Positions 8,348-18,512 of a stretch of DNA of 64,000 nt are shown in pieces. The stretch's first letter is position 1, and each line of letters begins with the position of its first letter. The position numbers were made by a program, and so were the translations under genes. Source of the DNA: Paenarthrobacter sp. (GTDB lineage: Bacteria > Actinomycetota > Actinomycetes > Actinomycetales > Micrococcaceae); contig JAPSHX010000014.1 of the NCBI GenBank assembly GCA_031179305.1, positions 1 to 64,000 on the forward strand. The letters are read 5' to 3'. Under the pieces are notes generated by a model that saw nothing but the letters and a program-made list of their open reading frames with translations, ran no database searches and was not told the DNA's origin.

Positions 8348-9946
8348 GTGACCGCTCGACTTTCGGCTCCCGGCTCGCAGAGACCGGAAAGCACGACGAC
8401 GGCGGGTGGGGGCAAGCGCCCCCGCCCGCCTTTCGGCGTATCCACTGTGTCCTTGCTGGCAGTGCTGATTGCACTGTTTTCATTGGTGCCGTTGGGCTAT
8501 GTCGTCTATATGACAGCAGCGACAGGTTGGGACACCGCCGTCGAATTGATTGTCCGGCCGCGGGTCGGCGAGTTGCTGCTGAACACGATCATGCTGATGG
8601 TTTTGACTGTTCCGCTGTGCCTGGTTCTGGGCGTCGGCGGGGCCTGGTTGGTGGAGCGGACCAACCTTCGCGGTCACCGCTGGTGGGCCGTCGCCTTGGC
8701 AGCACCCTTGGCAATCCCTGCGTTTGTGAACAGCTACTCATGGGTGTCCGCGGTTCCTTCATTGGAGGGAATCTGGTCGGGCGTACTCATCGCCACGCTG
8801 TCCTATTTCCCGCTCGTCTACATCCCTGCAGCCGCTACTCTAGGCAGGCTCGACCCGGCTATCGAACAATCGGCAGCCTCCATGGGTTTTGGCCCCTGGG
8901 CGGTGTTCTTCCGAGTGGTGCTGCCTCAACTTCGTATCGCGATGACCGGCGGGGCTCTGCTGGTGGCGTTGCATCTCCTGGCCGAGTATGGAGCCTTCGC
9001 CATGATCCGTTTCGATACCTTCACTACCGCGATCATGGTCCAGTTTCAGTCGACGTTCAACGGCACGGCAGGCAATATGTTGGCCAGCGTCCTGGTGTTC
9101 CTCTGCCTTATCCTGTTGCTCGCCGAGGTGAAAAGCCGCGGCACCGCCCGCTACGCACGCGTAGGTTCCGGCGCCCAAGCCAAAGCCACCCGAATTCCGC
9201 TCGGACACTATCAAGCGCCGGCGCAACTGGGGTTGTTGAGCCTGACCGTCCTGGCGTTCGGGCTTCCTGTGTGGTTCGTGTTGCGTTGGACAGTAGCTGG
9301 AGGGCCGGAGGTTTGGGCAGCGGACGAGTTCGTCCCGGCGCTCCTGCAAACCCTTATGTACGGGGCAGTGGGCGCTGCAGTTACCACGGTGGTGGCCTTC
9401 CCCATGGCATACCTGGCTGTCCGGCACCCCAGCTGGTTCAGTAAATTGCTTGAGCTTTCCAATTACGTAACCAGCTCAATGCCGGGAATCGTGGTGGGCC
9501 TTGCCTTCGTCACCGTCAGCATCCGCGCCATCCCGGGTGTCTACCAAACCGCTGGTGTCCTGATCGCTGCCTACGTCCTGCTTTTTGTTCCTCGTGCTTT
9601 GGTCAACCTCCGTTCCGGTCTGGCCCAAGCGCCCAAGGAGCTCGACGAGGCCGCCCAGTCCCTGGGTAAGGCTCCGCTGGTGTCCTTCTTCAAAGTCACA
9701 CTGCGGCTCACTGCCCCTGCCGCTGCCGGGGGAGCGGCACTGGTTTTCCTCGCCATCGTCAATGAACTCACGGCCACGCTCCTGCTCGCACCCAACGGCA
9801 CCCGAACTTTGGCAACGGAGTTCTGGAGCAAGACCAGCGAAATCGACTACACCGGCGCGGCACCTTATGCGCTGCTGATGATCCTGCTCTCGGCCCCCAT
9901 GACGTACCTCCTCTTCCAACAGTCCAAGAAAGTGGCCGGACAGTGA
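8348..9946 (+). CDS. Iron ABC transporter permease (two-domain, FbpB type)
   Basis: A 532-residue integral membrane protein with about twelve hydrophobic segments in two homologous halves. Each half carries a binding-protein-dependent transport signature with the conserved EAA-type loop: 'AIEQSAASMGFGPWAVFFRVVLP' near 180 and 'ELDEAAQSLGKAPLVSFFKVTLR' near 430. FbpB-type proteins are fused dimers of permease domains. It starts at GTG, four bases after the binding-protein stop, and its end overlaps the ATPase start. Confidence 0.9.
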   Translation: MTARLSAPGSQRPESTTTAGGGKRPRPPFGVSTVSLLAVLIALFSLVPLGYVVYMTAATGWDTAVELIVRPRVGELLLNTIMLMVLTVPLCLVLGVGGAWLVERTNLRGHRWWAVALAAPLAIPAFVNSYSWVSAVPSLEGIWSGVLIATLSYFPLVYIPAAATLGRLDPAIEQSAASMGFGPWAVFFRVVLPQLRIAMTGGALLVALHLLAEYGAFAMIRFDTFTTAIMVQFQSTFNGTAGNMLASVLVFLCLILLLAEVKSRGTARYARVGSGAQAKATRIPLGHYQAPAQLGLLSLTVLAFGLPVWFVLRWTVAGGPEVWAADEFVPALLQTLMYGAVGAAVTTVVAFPMAYLAVRHPSWFSKLLELSNYVTSSMPGIVVGLAFVTVSIRAIPGVYQTAGVLIAAYVLLFVPRALVNLRSGLAQAPKELDEAAQSLGKAPLVSFFKVTLRLTAPAAAGGAALVFLAIVNELTATLLLAPNGTRTLATEFWSKTSEIDYTGAAPYALLMILLSAPMTYLLFQQSKKVAGQ

Positions 9947-11100
9947 CTACTCATTCCTCCCCGGGTTTCGCGGCACCGCGCGTTGCACCCTCGGTTGCAC
10001 CAACAACGGACAATCATCTGGACATTGCCGGCGTCACCAAAAATTTTGGTCCGCAGACCGTCTTAAGTGGAATTGACCTCTCCGTATCCAAAGGGGGCAC
10101 CACGGCCATTGTGGGTCCGTCAGGTTCGGGCAAGACCACGTTGCTCAGGCTCATCGCCGGTTTTGAACATCCCACCAGCGGGGCGATCAGCCTGAAGGGG
10201 ATTCCCGTTGCAGGCGACGGGGTCCGGGTTCCCGCGCACAAGCGGCACGTGGGCTATGTTGCCCAGGACGGTGCCCTCTTCCCGCATCTTTCGGTGGGGC
10301 AGAACATCTCTTTCGGTCTGGACGTTGGAAAGCTCGACGGCGGTCGGCGGGGCGTGCGGGCACGCGTTGAGGAATTGCTCGCGATGGTTTCGCTCGATGC
10401 GTCCATGGCAAAGCGCCGCCCCCACCAGTTGTCAGGCGGTCAGCAACAAAGGGTTGCATTGGCACGGGCCCTGGCCCGGGAGCCCGAATTGATGCTCCTC
10501 GATGAGCCGTTCTCCGCCCTCGACGCCGGGCTTCGCGTCGCGACGCGGAGAGCCGTGGCCAAGGTTCTGAACGAAGCAGGCGTGACAACCATCCTGGTCA
10601 CCCACGACCAGGCCGAGGCGTTGTCCTTCGCGGACCAGGTGGCCATCATGCGTGATGGAACACTGGCCCAAATTGGCAACCCTTTTGTCGTTTACACTCG
10701 TCCCGCGGACCGTGCCACCGCAGAGTTTCTGGGGGAGGCGGTCATTCTGGACGCGTGGATGGAAGGCTCGCTGGCTACATGCTCGCTGGGCGGTATCCCC
10801 GTCAGGCGACCGCCGGCTCAAGGCAAGGTTCAACTCATGCTGCGACCGGAACAAATCCGCATCGCCCCGGACGGCCCCATCCGTGGCGTCGTTGTGGACA
10901 CCGACTACTTCGGCCCGGAAACCACCGTGCGCATCAAACTGGGTGCCTATTCTGCTCCCGACGGAGGAAGCTCCGGCAACGGCCACCGCTACCCAGGCGG
11001 CGGCGAAGTCATCACCATCAGGCACTGGAACGCATCCATCACCAAACCTGGAACGGAGCTCTGCCTTCGAGTGGTCGGTGAAGGCGTCGCGTTCCCGTGA
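9943..11100 (+). CDS. Iron ABC transporter ATP-binding protein
   Basis: A 385-residue ABC ATPase. Walker A GPSGSGKTT is near residue 58, the Q-loop region is AQDGALFPHLSVGQN, the signature is LSGGQQQRVALARAL near 165, Walker B is LMLLDEPFSALD and the switch histidine is in VTHDQ. A C-terminal TOBE-like extension includes 'LMLRPEQIRI'. Its GTG start overlaps the permease stop (GTGA), indicating translational coupling. It completes the ferric-iron importer. Confidence 0.9.
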   Translation: MTTHSSPGFAAPRVAPSVAPTTDNHLDIAGVTKNFGPQTVLSGIDLSVSKGGTTAIVGPSGSGKTTLLRLIAGFEHPTSGAISLKGIPVAGDGVRVPAHKRHVGYVAQDGALFPHLSVGQNISFGLDVGKLDGGRRGVRARVEELLAMVSLDASMAKRRPHQLSGGQQQRVALARALAREPELMLLDEPFSALDAGLRVATRRAVAKVLNEAGVTTILVTHDQAEALSFADQVAIMRDGTLAQIGNPFVVYTRPADRATAEFLGEAVILDAWMEGSLATCSLGGIPVRRPPAQGKVQLMLRPEQIRIAPDGPIRGVVVDTDYFGPETTVRIKLGAYSAPDGGSSGNGHRYPGGGEVITIRHWNASITKPGTELCLRVVGEGVAFP

Positions 11101-11148
11101 CCGCATAGCCAGTGTCACATTCCTGGGCTGAGGCATTATCCAGTTGAG

Positions 11149-11167
11149 TTAGGTTAGCTTTACCTTG
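11149..11167 (+). promoter_or_regulatory. Second DtxR/IdeR-type iron box
   Basis: TTAGGTTAGCTTTACCTTG matches 14 of 19 consensus positions, with a perfect left half. It lies 14 bases before the GTG of the adenylation fusion, overlapping its probable promoter. Confidence 0.65.
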
Positions 11168-11180
11168 TTCACTCCCGGGT

Positions 11181-13793
11181 GTGACTATTCAGCCGGATGT
11201 GGCCGGAGTTTCGTTCGCCGCCAACCTGGCCGCGTTCGGAGACCGTACCGCCATCAGTATCGGGGAACGCTCAGTCAGCTACCTCGAACTTGCCCGCCGC
11301 GTCGAGGCCATGGCGCGCTCGTTCGGTCCTGCCCGATGCCTGATTGCCCTTGAGGCCGAGAACACCCTGTCGTCGCTGACCGTCTATCTCGCCGCACTGG
11401 CGTCCGGACATCCACTGTTGATATTGCCCCCGGGTGGCGGCCAAGCCTCCGAAACACTCATTGCCGCCTACGAACCCGACATTATCGCCCGTTCAGCCCC
11501 GGACGACTGCGTCCTGGACATCCGCAGGCTCAAGACCCGGCACCAACTGCATCCTGAGCTGGCACTCTTGGTCAGCACCTCCGGTTCCACCGGATCACCC
11601 AAACTCGTTCGCCTCTCCAGCGCCTCCGTCCAGGCCAACGCGGCCGCCATCGCCGAGTACCTGCACCTTCGTCCAAGTGACACCGCAGCCACCACGCTTC
11701 CCCTCTCATACTGCTACGGGATGAGCGTGGTCAACAGCCACTTGCTCGTGGGCGCCTCTTTGGTGCTGACAGACCTTTCGGTGGTGGATACCTGTTTCTG
11801 GGACTTGGTCCGGTCCCGGGAAATAACGTCATTTGCCGCAGTGCCGTACACGTTCGATCTTCTTGACCGGGTGGGCTTCGAGCACATGGACCTTCCGAGC
11901 ATTCGCTACATCACCCAGGCCGGAGGCCGTCTGGCACCCGAGCGCGTCCGTTCCTACGCAGAGTTGGGCCGGAAACGCGGTTGGGACCTTTTCGTCATGT
12001 ATGGACAGACGGAGGCGACAGCCCGAATGGCCTACCTACCGCCTGACCAAGCGGTAGTCCACCCGCACGCAATCGGAGTGCCAGTACCAGGCGGGGCGTT
12101 CCGGCTTGAACCCGTTCCCGGGTTGGATGCCAGCGAACTCGTCTTCACCGGCCCCAACGTCATGCTGGGCTACGCAGAGCGGGCCGAGGATCTGGCTCTC
12201 GGTCGCGAAATTAGCGAGCTCCACACCGGTGATCTTGCCCGTCAAGGCCCGGGCGGCCTCTATGAGATCGTTGGCCGGCGCAGCAGGTTCGTCAAAATCG
12301 TTGGGCTCCGGGTTGATCTGGGGCGCGTGGAACGGCTCCTTGCAGACATTGGCCTTAGTGCCGCCGCGGCCGGCTCGGATGAAATGGTGGTTGCGGCAGT
12401 GGAAGGGGACCGTGACCTGGCCTTGGTGGCCAAAACATTGGCGCAGGACCTGCGGGTGCCGCGTGCCGCCGTCGAACTTTATTCTGTGCCGTCCATTCCG
12501 CGGCTGGCCAACGGAAAACCTGACTACCCCGCCATCCTGGCGCTGTCTGTTCGTCCGGAGCCGGCCCAATCCGAAGACGATCTGCTCGCCGACGACGGCA
12601 ATTCGCCCGCGACGACGGATTCTGTGCGGAAAATCTTCGCGGATGCCTTGGAGCGCCAGGATGTTGCCATCACGGACAGTTTCGTTTCCCTGGGCGGAGA
12701 CTCGCTATCTTATGTAGCGGTGTCCGTGCGGCTGGAGAAGGCTCTTGGCCGGATTCCCGAGGGATGGCACACGATGCCCATCTGCGAACTCGTTCCCGCG
12801 CCGGACTCGGCCCCCTCGGGAGATTTGGGGAAAGCGGATGCTCCGGGCCCGGTTGGCCGTGCCGTGCAGAAATGGCGCAGCAAGCTACTCGCCAGCATGG
12901 AAACCGGGATCGTCCTCCGTGCTGTTGCCATCGTTTTCATCGTCGCCACGCACATCGACTTCTTCTCATGGGAAGGCACCGCGCACGTGCTCATGGCCTT
13001 GGCCGGCTACAACTTTGCGCGTTTCCAGCTCACGGGGTCCAGGCTCGAGCGGCTTAGACGGCAATTACGGGCTGTCGCGCGGATTGTCGTGCCCAGTGTG
13101 GCGGTGATCGGCCTTGCGTTCGTCGTCACTGACGACTATCGCTGGCACAACGTCTTCTTACTGAATTCCTTGGTGGGCCCGCCAGGGTGGACTGACCTGT
13201 CGCGCTTCTGGTTCGTTGAGGTGCTGGTCCACATCTTGCTCGGATTGGCGATCCTTCTGGCCATTCCCGGTGTTGATAAGGCGCTGCGCAGATGGCCTTG
13301 GGCGTTTCCCTTGGTCCTGGCCGGGATCGATCTCTTGCAGCGCTTCGACGTCATTGACCTGCCCTACCCGGGACAAGGGCCTGTACTATGGCTCTTCGCC
13401 TTCGGTTGGGCCGCGGCTGTGTCCCGGCAATGGTGGCAACGAGCTGCCATGACGGCCCTGGCTCTGTTGACCATTCCCGGATCCTTTCCGGACGAATCCC
13501 GTAGCGCCACCATCCTGGTTGGTTTCCTCATTCTGCTGTGGATTCCTACCTTGCCCGTTCCCCGCGGCCTTCATCGCGTCACGGCGCTGCTCGCGAGTTC
13601 GTCCCTCTATATCTACGTCACCCACTGGCTGGTGTATCCGCACTTCGACGAGTTCAGCAAAGGCCTGGCTGTGGCGGCATCCCTGGCGGCAGGAGTGGCG
13701 TACTGGGCCTTGGCAACCCGCGCAATGGGCAACGCCGAACGGTGGCTTCGGAGTCACAGTCCCGGAAGACTTCTCTCCGGACGATTTTCCTGA
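11181..13793 (+). CDS. Adenylation / carrier / membrane acyltransferase fusion protein
   Basis: An 870-residue three-part protein. Residues ~10-460 are an adenylate-forming domain: LVSTSGSTGSPKLVRLS (A3), MYGQTEATARM (A5), LHTGDLA (A7), RRSRFVKIVGLRVDLGRVE (A8) and NGKPDYP (A10 with the catalytic Lys). Residues ~480-545 are a carrier protein with DSFVSLGGDSLSYV, the phosphopantetheine serine site. Residues ~575-860 have eight to ten hydrophobic segments resembling an acyltransferase-3 membrane domain. It would activate an acid, load it on the carrier and transfer it at the membrane. The substrate is unknown. The iron box and adjacent iron transporter suggest a role in iron acquisition. The GTG has no clear ribosome site, so the mRNA may be nearly leaderless. 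Confidence 0.8.
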   Translation: MTIQPDVAGVSFAANLAAFGDRTAISIGERSVSYLELARRVEAMARSFGPARCLIALEAENTLSSLTVYLAALASGHPLLILPPGGGQASETLIAAYEPDIIARSAPDDCVLDIRRLKTRHQLHPELALLVSTSGSTGSPKLVRLSSASVQANAAAIAEYLHLRPSDTAATTLPLSYCYGMSVVNSHLLVGASLVLTDLSVVDTCFWDLVRSREITSFAAVPYTFDLLDRVGFEHMDLPSIRYITQAGGRLAPERVRSYAELGRKRGWDLFVMYGQTEATARMAYLPPDQAVVHPHAIGVPVPGGAFRLEPVPGLDASELVFTGPNVMLGYAERAEDLALGREISELHTGDLARQGPGGLYEIVGRRSRFVKIVGLRVDLGRVERLLADIGLSAAAAGSDEMVVAAVEGDRDLALVAKTLAQDLRVPRAAVELYSVPSIPRLANGKPDYPAILALSVRPEPAQSEDDLLADDGNSPATTDSVRKIFADALERQDVAITDSFVSLGGDSLSYVAVSVRLEKALGRIPEGWHTMPICELVPAPDSAPSGDLGKADAPGPVGRAVQKWRSKLLASMETGIVLRAVAIVFIVATHIDFFSWEGTAHVLMALAGYNFARFQLTGSRLERLRRQLRAVARIVVPSVAVIGLAFVVTDDYRWHNVFLLNSLVGPPGWTDLSRFWFVEVLVHILLGLAILLAIPGVDKALRRWPWAFPLVLAGIDLLQRFDVIDLPYPGQGPVLWLFAFGWAAAVSRQWWQRAAMTALALLTIPGSFPDESRSATILVGFLILLWIPTLPVPRGLHRVTALLASSSLYIYVTHWLVYPHFDEFSKGLAVAASLAAGVAYWALATRAMGNAERWLRSHSPGRLLSGRFS

Positions 13794-16182
13794 TTCCACC
13801 GAGGCTCAGGCCGCGCTGCGGGTCTTGGCCAACTGGATGACTGCAGACCCGCAGGCTCCCGACCTACCTGCTGCGGACGTTCCAAACGGCCGCCCAGCGG
13901 CGCGAGCTCAATCACCAGCTGCTGAACCCGAAAGAACCGTTCGGAACCCGCACACGGCGACAAACGCCGGTAACAACGTGAACGACGTGAGGCCGAGCGT
14001 CCAGCCTCCATGGCCTGAATCTTCAACGCAGATGCCCTGGGGCAAGGAACCTGGTCGTCTTCACGCTGAGGGCTGAGCTCGGCGCGCCATTCGCGCATGG
14101 CCGGGACCAGTGCAGTCCGTTAGGGGCTCGTGGCAGTAGTGAGCTATGCGTCCGCTCTCGACGTCTATCACGATTTCGTGATACTCACTACGGAACAAGT
14201 CCGCAACATCCACCCCTCCGGCGCTGTCCTAGATGCAGCGGCGTGAGCTCTGCGTTTGGACCCTGGCGAACGGGCCCACGTGATCGACCTCTTGGAGAAC
14301 TGTGCGACTTCCCGACGTTCATCCATCCGGGCGCAGAGCGATTGTCCCGCGCTTCGGCAACTGCCCGATGCCGTCGGCCACGTCCCGGCCCCGGTACTCT
14401 GTCGCCGCACCAAATGCTGGCCGGAAACCGGCTGGCGCTCTCCTTCTGGCCGACGCCCCGTCCCTGCCCCGAAACGGAACGCAACCTCTCCCGTTCGATC
14501 ATCCTCGACTGGTGCGCCCGCAGACTCTTCCGTGACCGGCCGACCATCGCGTCCGAAGCGGCCGGCGTCCAGCACGCGGACGTCGTCCGACATCCTAATG
14601 ACGCCCAAGCCAATCACCCGTCGGAGAACTCGCAGTCAACGGCGAACACTTCCACCGATGTGGGGCGGACACCGGGTCGCGGAGGAATTCGCAGGGCCCG
14701 GCAGTTTCAGACCCGCACAGGTGACCGTTAACGGACCGCCTAGGCAGCAGCGCCAACGGCGCCGGCAGTTCCTAAGTAGGGAGAATCACCGCGACGACCA
14801 ATCCCGCACCCATGATGCAAGGGCCAGCACCGAAGGATGAAGTAGGGGACTGCAGCGTTCCTTGCGAAATAGTTCGAGGAAAACAGGAACTGACCTCATC
14901 AGGCCTCGGGGACGCGAGTCCTCGTCGACAGGCTCACAAGCTAAGGGATCCGACAACACCGCTCGTGGGCCAGCGCGAATCCCCAAAATTCCATCGTTCA
15001 AGACCTGCTCAGCGGCGACCTGTCTATCGGGAAAAAGCCCGCCGGTGGGGGACCGACTGGGCCTTCCAGAGAGACTACGGGGTTCCATACAAAACAACGA
15101 ATAGAGAGCCGGCTAGTAGCCCGCTCGAGGGAGGACTAGCATCCTCCAGTTCCGAAGTTCTATCCCCTACGTCACGGAGGCGGGAAGAACGTTTCTAGAC
15201 TGGGTTCAATGGCAAGTGAAGATTGAGCATAGGACTTCAAGCAGTCCGTCGAGCTCATCGACAAGTTCCAGCACCGCCCCCAGATGTCCTCGTCGGACAG
15301 AGTTCTGAAAAGCTCCCGTCAACCGCTGTTGAAGCTGCAGATCCCCTGCAGGCTGTTCCGGAGAACGTGCCCTCAATCCCATAAGGCGCAGTGAAACAAG
15401 TGCTGGCTGACTGCTAGTTCAGAACTGGTTCCACCTATCCTGACGCCAAATTCTTCAGCTCTAGAGCGGACGCTCTTGTTTGGTATAGGGCGCTCGAGCG
15501 AAGGCTGCACTATACGGCCCTCCACGTCCTACGCGTAGCCTTACTCAACGAATGCACCCTTGGCCAGCACGTTGATGTGCCCCCACTGCTGATCCATCTT
15601 AAGGAACCAGGATGCGGCAACTCGATTGCTGTCCCTTGACGAAGCTTCTACATGGAAAGTGCCGCTACCCAAACGGTTGGTTTTTCCCCTTGCCGGCGAA
15701 TGATCAGACTGCTTATCTTTAATTACCGGCCCGGTTTCTTCCTCATGTCTCCGGGAGGAGCCTGGGCCGGTTCATCGGCAGCCCGAGGACCGCCGCAAAA
15801 TCAAGCAAGCGTGGTTCGCGGCCAGGGTCCTTGGGTTCTCATTTGAGGTCCTTGAATCGATCAAACTGCCATAATCGATGACGCCGAGGAGGCAATGATT
15901 GTAGCTGGGCGAGTTTCGCCATGACCAAATTCATGAATGTTCCGCTTGAGCAGGCCGCTCAACGCGTCTTTTGAGGAAAGATACTCAAGCCTGGTTATGA
16001 GTTGGGCGTTTTGAGGATGGTCACGCTGTGGGAGACCGCGACCATTAGGATGAGGGTCGCGAAGGTAAATCTGGAGAAGTGACGCCGGCTTTGAATGAGC
16101 GCTTGAGAGGCTGATCGGCAAAAACAAGTCCAATAAATCATCGAACCAGACCAATGATCGCGGCACATGGAGCGACGTTCGC
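13794..16182. other. 2.4-kb region without recognisable genes
   Basis: Open frames here are short, have unusual compositions (long Arg/Pro/Ser runs) and lack ribosome sites or domains. The region looks like decayed coding DNA. Its only recognisable structure is the dispersed repeat at 15605-15790. Confidence 0.55.
15605..15790 (+). repeat. Dispersed repeat, copy 1 (partner at 22948-23130)
   Basis: Shares GCGGCAACTCGAT.GCTGT, a TTGGTT.TTCCCCTTG.CGG stretch, CCGGCCCGG.T.CTTCCTCATGTCTCCGG and .GGAGCC..GGCCGG with 22948-23130 in the same order and spacing, roughly 70-75 percent identical by eye. No protein is obvious in either copy. Confidence 0.6.
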
Positions 16183-16431
16183 CTATGTCACCGGTGACCG
16201 GTTGGTATTCTCGTATTTCGAGCGCTGACCTGTTCGTGGCTTCGGCAACGCTGCTCGCACTTCAGCGGCATGCTCTGCCTTATCCTGCCGGAAAAGATCA
16301 ACAGTCCGCTGACGGCGGATAACGAGCTTTTCACGTAGTCGGCGATATCGGCGGAAAGTACCCACAACTTTGACGATGAGGACGGCTAAAGCGACCGTGC
16401 TGGCTAGCAGGAGCGATAAGAGAATTTCCAT
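16183..16431 (-). CDS. Small single-span membrane protein
   Basis: 82 residues: an N-terminal hydrophobic helix (residues 2-22, MEILLSLLLASTVALAVLIV) followed by a basic, helical tail (FRRYRRLREKLVIRRQRTVDLFRQDKAEHAAE by composition). The shape is plausible for a real small membrane protein, but I see no strong ribosome site and recognise no family. Confidence 0.35.
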   Translation of the reverse strand: MEILLSLLLASTVALAVLIVKVVGTFRRYRRLREKLVIRRQRTVDLFRQDKAEHAAEVRAALPKPRTGQRSKYENTNRSPVT

Positions 16432-16724
16432 TGAAGCGCACTGTACACACCACGAAGCGGCTGCCAGCAATCATCCAAGGGGCAGTCAGCGAAAAGGGCT
16501 TCATCGACGTAACTTTAAAGACTCCGTCCTCGTCAATACGTCACGGATCGGTGCCAGCCGGGGATAGGACCCTGGTGCTTTCTGCTTTCACCTGGAGCGG
16601 CTTCCACCGTACACCTACCGCGCAGCAAAGGCGCAGCAAAGACGCAGAGGGGCAGCTATTGTCAGCGGGATCCTCCGGGCGATTAGTATGTCGAGATGTG
16701 ACTGAGCTTCGCTTTGGCGGGTGG

Positions 16725-18512
16725 TCAGGGGCCTGGCTTGTGCGTGTCCTGGCGTTGTTGGGTGCTTGCGTGCAGCCAAGCTGCCAGGAGCGGTGCCGGG
16801 AGCGGTCGGGCGAAATGAAATCCTTGAGCGAGGTCGCAGCCCATGGATGTGAGTGTTTGGGCCTGTTCGGAGGTTTCTACGCCTTCGGCGACGGCCCGGA
16901 TGCCGACAGCGTGTGCAAGGTCGATACAGCTGCCCACGATCGCGGTGTCCCCGGTGTTGGAATTCAGCCCTGTGATGAAGGACCGGTCAATTTTTAGTTC
17001 GTCGACGGGGAACTTCTTCAGGTATGTGAGGCTGGAGTAGCCGGTGCCGAAGTCGTCGACGGCAAGGCTGACGCCTACGTCTTTGAGCCTTGTGAGTGAC
17101 TCAAGTGCCGCTTCAGGGTCGCTCATGAGCGCTGTTTCGGTAATTTCCAGAAGAAGGCGTGAAGGATCGACTTTCCGGCGTCGGAGTGCATCTTCGACCA
17201 TGTGGACCAGTCCGGGGTCATTGAGCTGCCGGGCGGAGAGGTTTACGGCGTATTCGAGCTTTGCGGAGTTTGAGTCCTCTTGGTACCAGCGCTCGGCTTG
17301 CTTGAGAGTTTCTTGCAGGACCCATGCGCCGAGGGAACGTATCAGTCCGGATTCTTCAGCCATGCCAATGAACTCCGAGGGCGGAAGCAGACCGCGTGTG
17401 GGATGCTGCCATCTGACCAGGGCCTCGACACCAACGGTGTGCCCGGTATGTAGGTCTATCCGGGGCTGGTAATGAACGCGGAGGGCGCCGTCGTTGATGC
17501 CGTGGCGGAGTTCCCCGAGGGCACGGAGCCGGTCCACGGATGGATCGGATTCTGCCGGTATATGCAGTTCCCAACGGCTGCGTCCCAGCGCCTTCGCCCG
17601 GTACATGGCGATGTCGGCACGCCGGATCAGTTCTTCGATGCTTTCGCCGTCTTTTTCGGCGATCGCCACTCCGATGCTGGCGGAGGTGACAATTTCCAGG
17701 CCTTGGATCAGCATCGGGGCCTTGAGGATGGCAAGGAGTCGGGCAGCAAGGGCTGTTGCTTCTTGAGGGCCTGCGACTGTCTCTAAGACAATGAATTCAT
17801 CACCGGAGAGCCGGGCAACTGTGCTGTTCCTCCGGGTCGTCGGTAGGAGGCGTCGGGCGACCGAAACAAGCAGTTCGTCCCCTGCCGCGTGGCCCAGGCT
17901 GTCATTGACGGCCTTGAAATGGTCCAGGTCTATGAAGAGAGCGGCAATCGCGTTCGTATCTCCGGGGGGCGGGGTGAGGAACTGCTCCAGCGTTGCTTCC
18001 AAACCCGCCCGGTTCAGCAGACCGGTCAGTGCGTCGTGGAGTGCGAGATGGTGCAGTTCCTTCTCAGCCCGGGCGCGCCGGGCTTCGGATTCCTCGGCCA
18101 CCCGGAGAGCCGTAACCAGTTCTCTTTCATACATCCGCCGTTCATGTGCACTGAATATGATGACTCGTACGTTGCCGTGGTCCTGCCCCGAAGCGGGGGA
18201 CCGCGACGCTGACAGCAGTGCAGCGCGCCGTTCATTGTCAGCACCGATAATCTCGATCACAATCTCGGACACAGCTCCGGTGATGCCTAGTTGCGGAATG
18301 CAATGGGTTGAGTAAAGGATCTGATCTCCTACTGGCATGAGGTCCTGCAACTTGGACCCTAGGAGATTTGGTCGGCTGTGACCTGTCCAGTGCAGGAAGG
18401 TGTCGTTGACGGCGGTGATGCGGCCGATGTCGTCGGTTATCAGGTAACCGGATGGTGCCTGATGGAACCATGCTTCGAAATCAGGCAAGGACGGATCGGT
18501 GGTGCCTGTCAT
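16725..18512 (-). CDS. PAS-GGDEF-EAL cyclic-di-GMP signalling protein
   Basis: A 595-residue cytoplasmic protein. The PAS domain is at ~10-120 (FEAWFHQAPSGYLITDDIGRI). The GGDEF domain at ~155-320 has an active-site variant SGDEF in ARLSGDEFIVLE. The EAL domain at ~335-585 has GVEALVRW, EITETALM, DDFGTGYSSLTYLKKF, LKIDRSF and AEGVET, so the metal and catalytic residues for cyclic-di-GMP hydrolysis are in place. Activity is probably phosphodiesterase, with the GGDEF domain possibly sensory. Its ATG overlaps the stop of the RsbQ-like gene (ATGA), so the two are translationally coupled and the PAS domain is the likely meeting point. Confidence 0.92.
   Translation of the reverse strand: MTGTTDPSLPDFEAWFHQAPSGYLITDDIGRITAVNDTFLHWTGHSRPNLLGSKLQDLMPVGDQILYSTHCIPQLGITGAVSEIVIEIIGADNERRAALLSASRSPASGQDHGNVRVIIFSAHERRMYERELVTALRVAEESEARRARAEKELHHLALHDALTGLLNRAGLEATLEQFLTPPPGDTNAIAALFIDLDHFKAVNDSLGHAAGDELLVSVARRLLPTTRRNSTVARLSGDEFIVLETVAGPQEATALAARLLAILKAPMLIQGLEIVTSASIGVAIAEKDGESIEELIRRADIAMYRAKALGRSRWELHIPAESDPSVDRLRALGELRHGINDGALRVHYQPRIDLHTGHTVGVEALVRWQHPTRGLLPPSEFIGMAEESGLIRSLGAWVLQETLKQAERWYQEDSNSAKLEYAVNLSARQLNDPGLVHMVEDALRRRKVDPSRLLLEITETALMSDPEAALESLTRLKDVGVSLAVDDFGTGYSSLTYLKKFPVDELKIDRSFITGLNSNTGDTAIVGSCIDLAHAVGIRAVAEGVETSEQAQTLTSMGCDLAQGFHFARPLPAPLLAAWLHASTQQRQDTHKPGP

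Noticed and set aside
7594..8445. Minus-strand 283-codon frame over the iron-binding protein gene
   Set aside because: The sense gene has a signal peptide, family motifs and operon context. The antisense frame is a codon-bias shadow.
13794..15200. A gene or group II intron remnant in the gene-poor region
   Set aside because: Short Arg/Pro/Ser-rich frames and some stem-rich sequence were seen, but no reverse-transcriptase motif, intron boundary or named domain could be supported.
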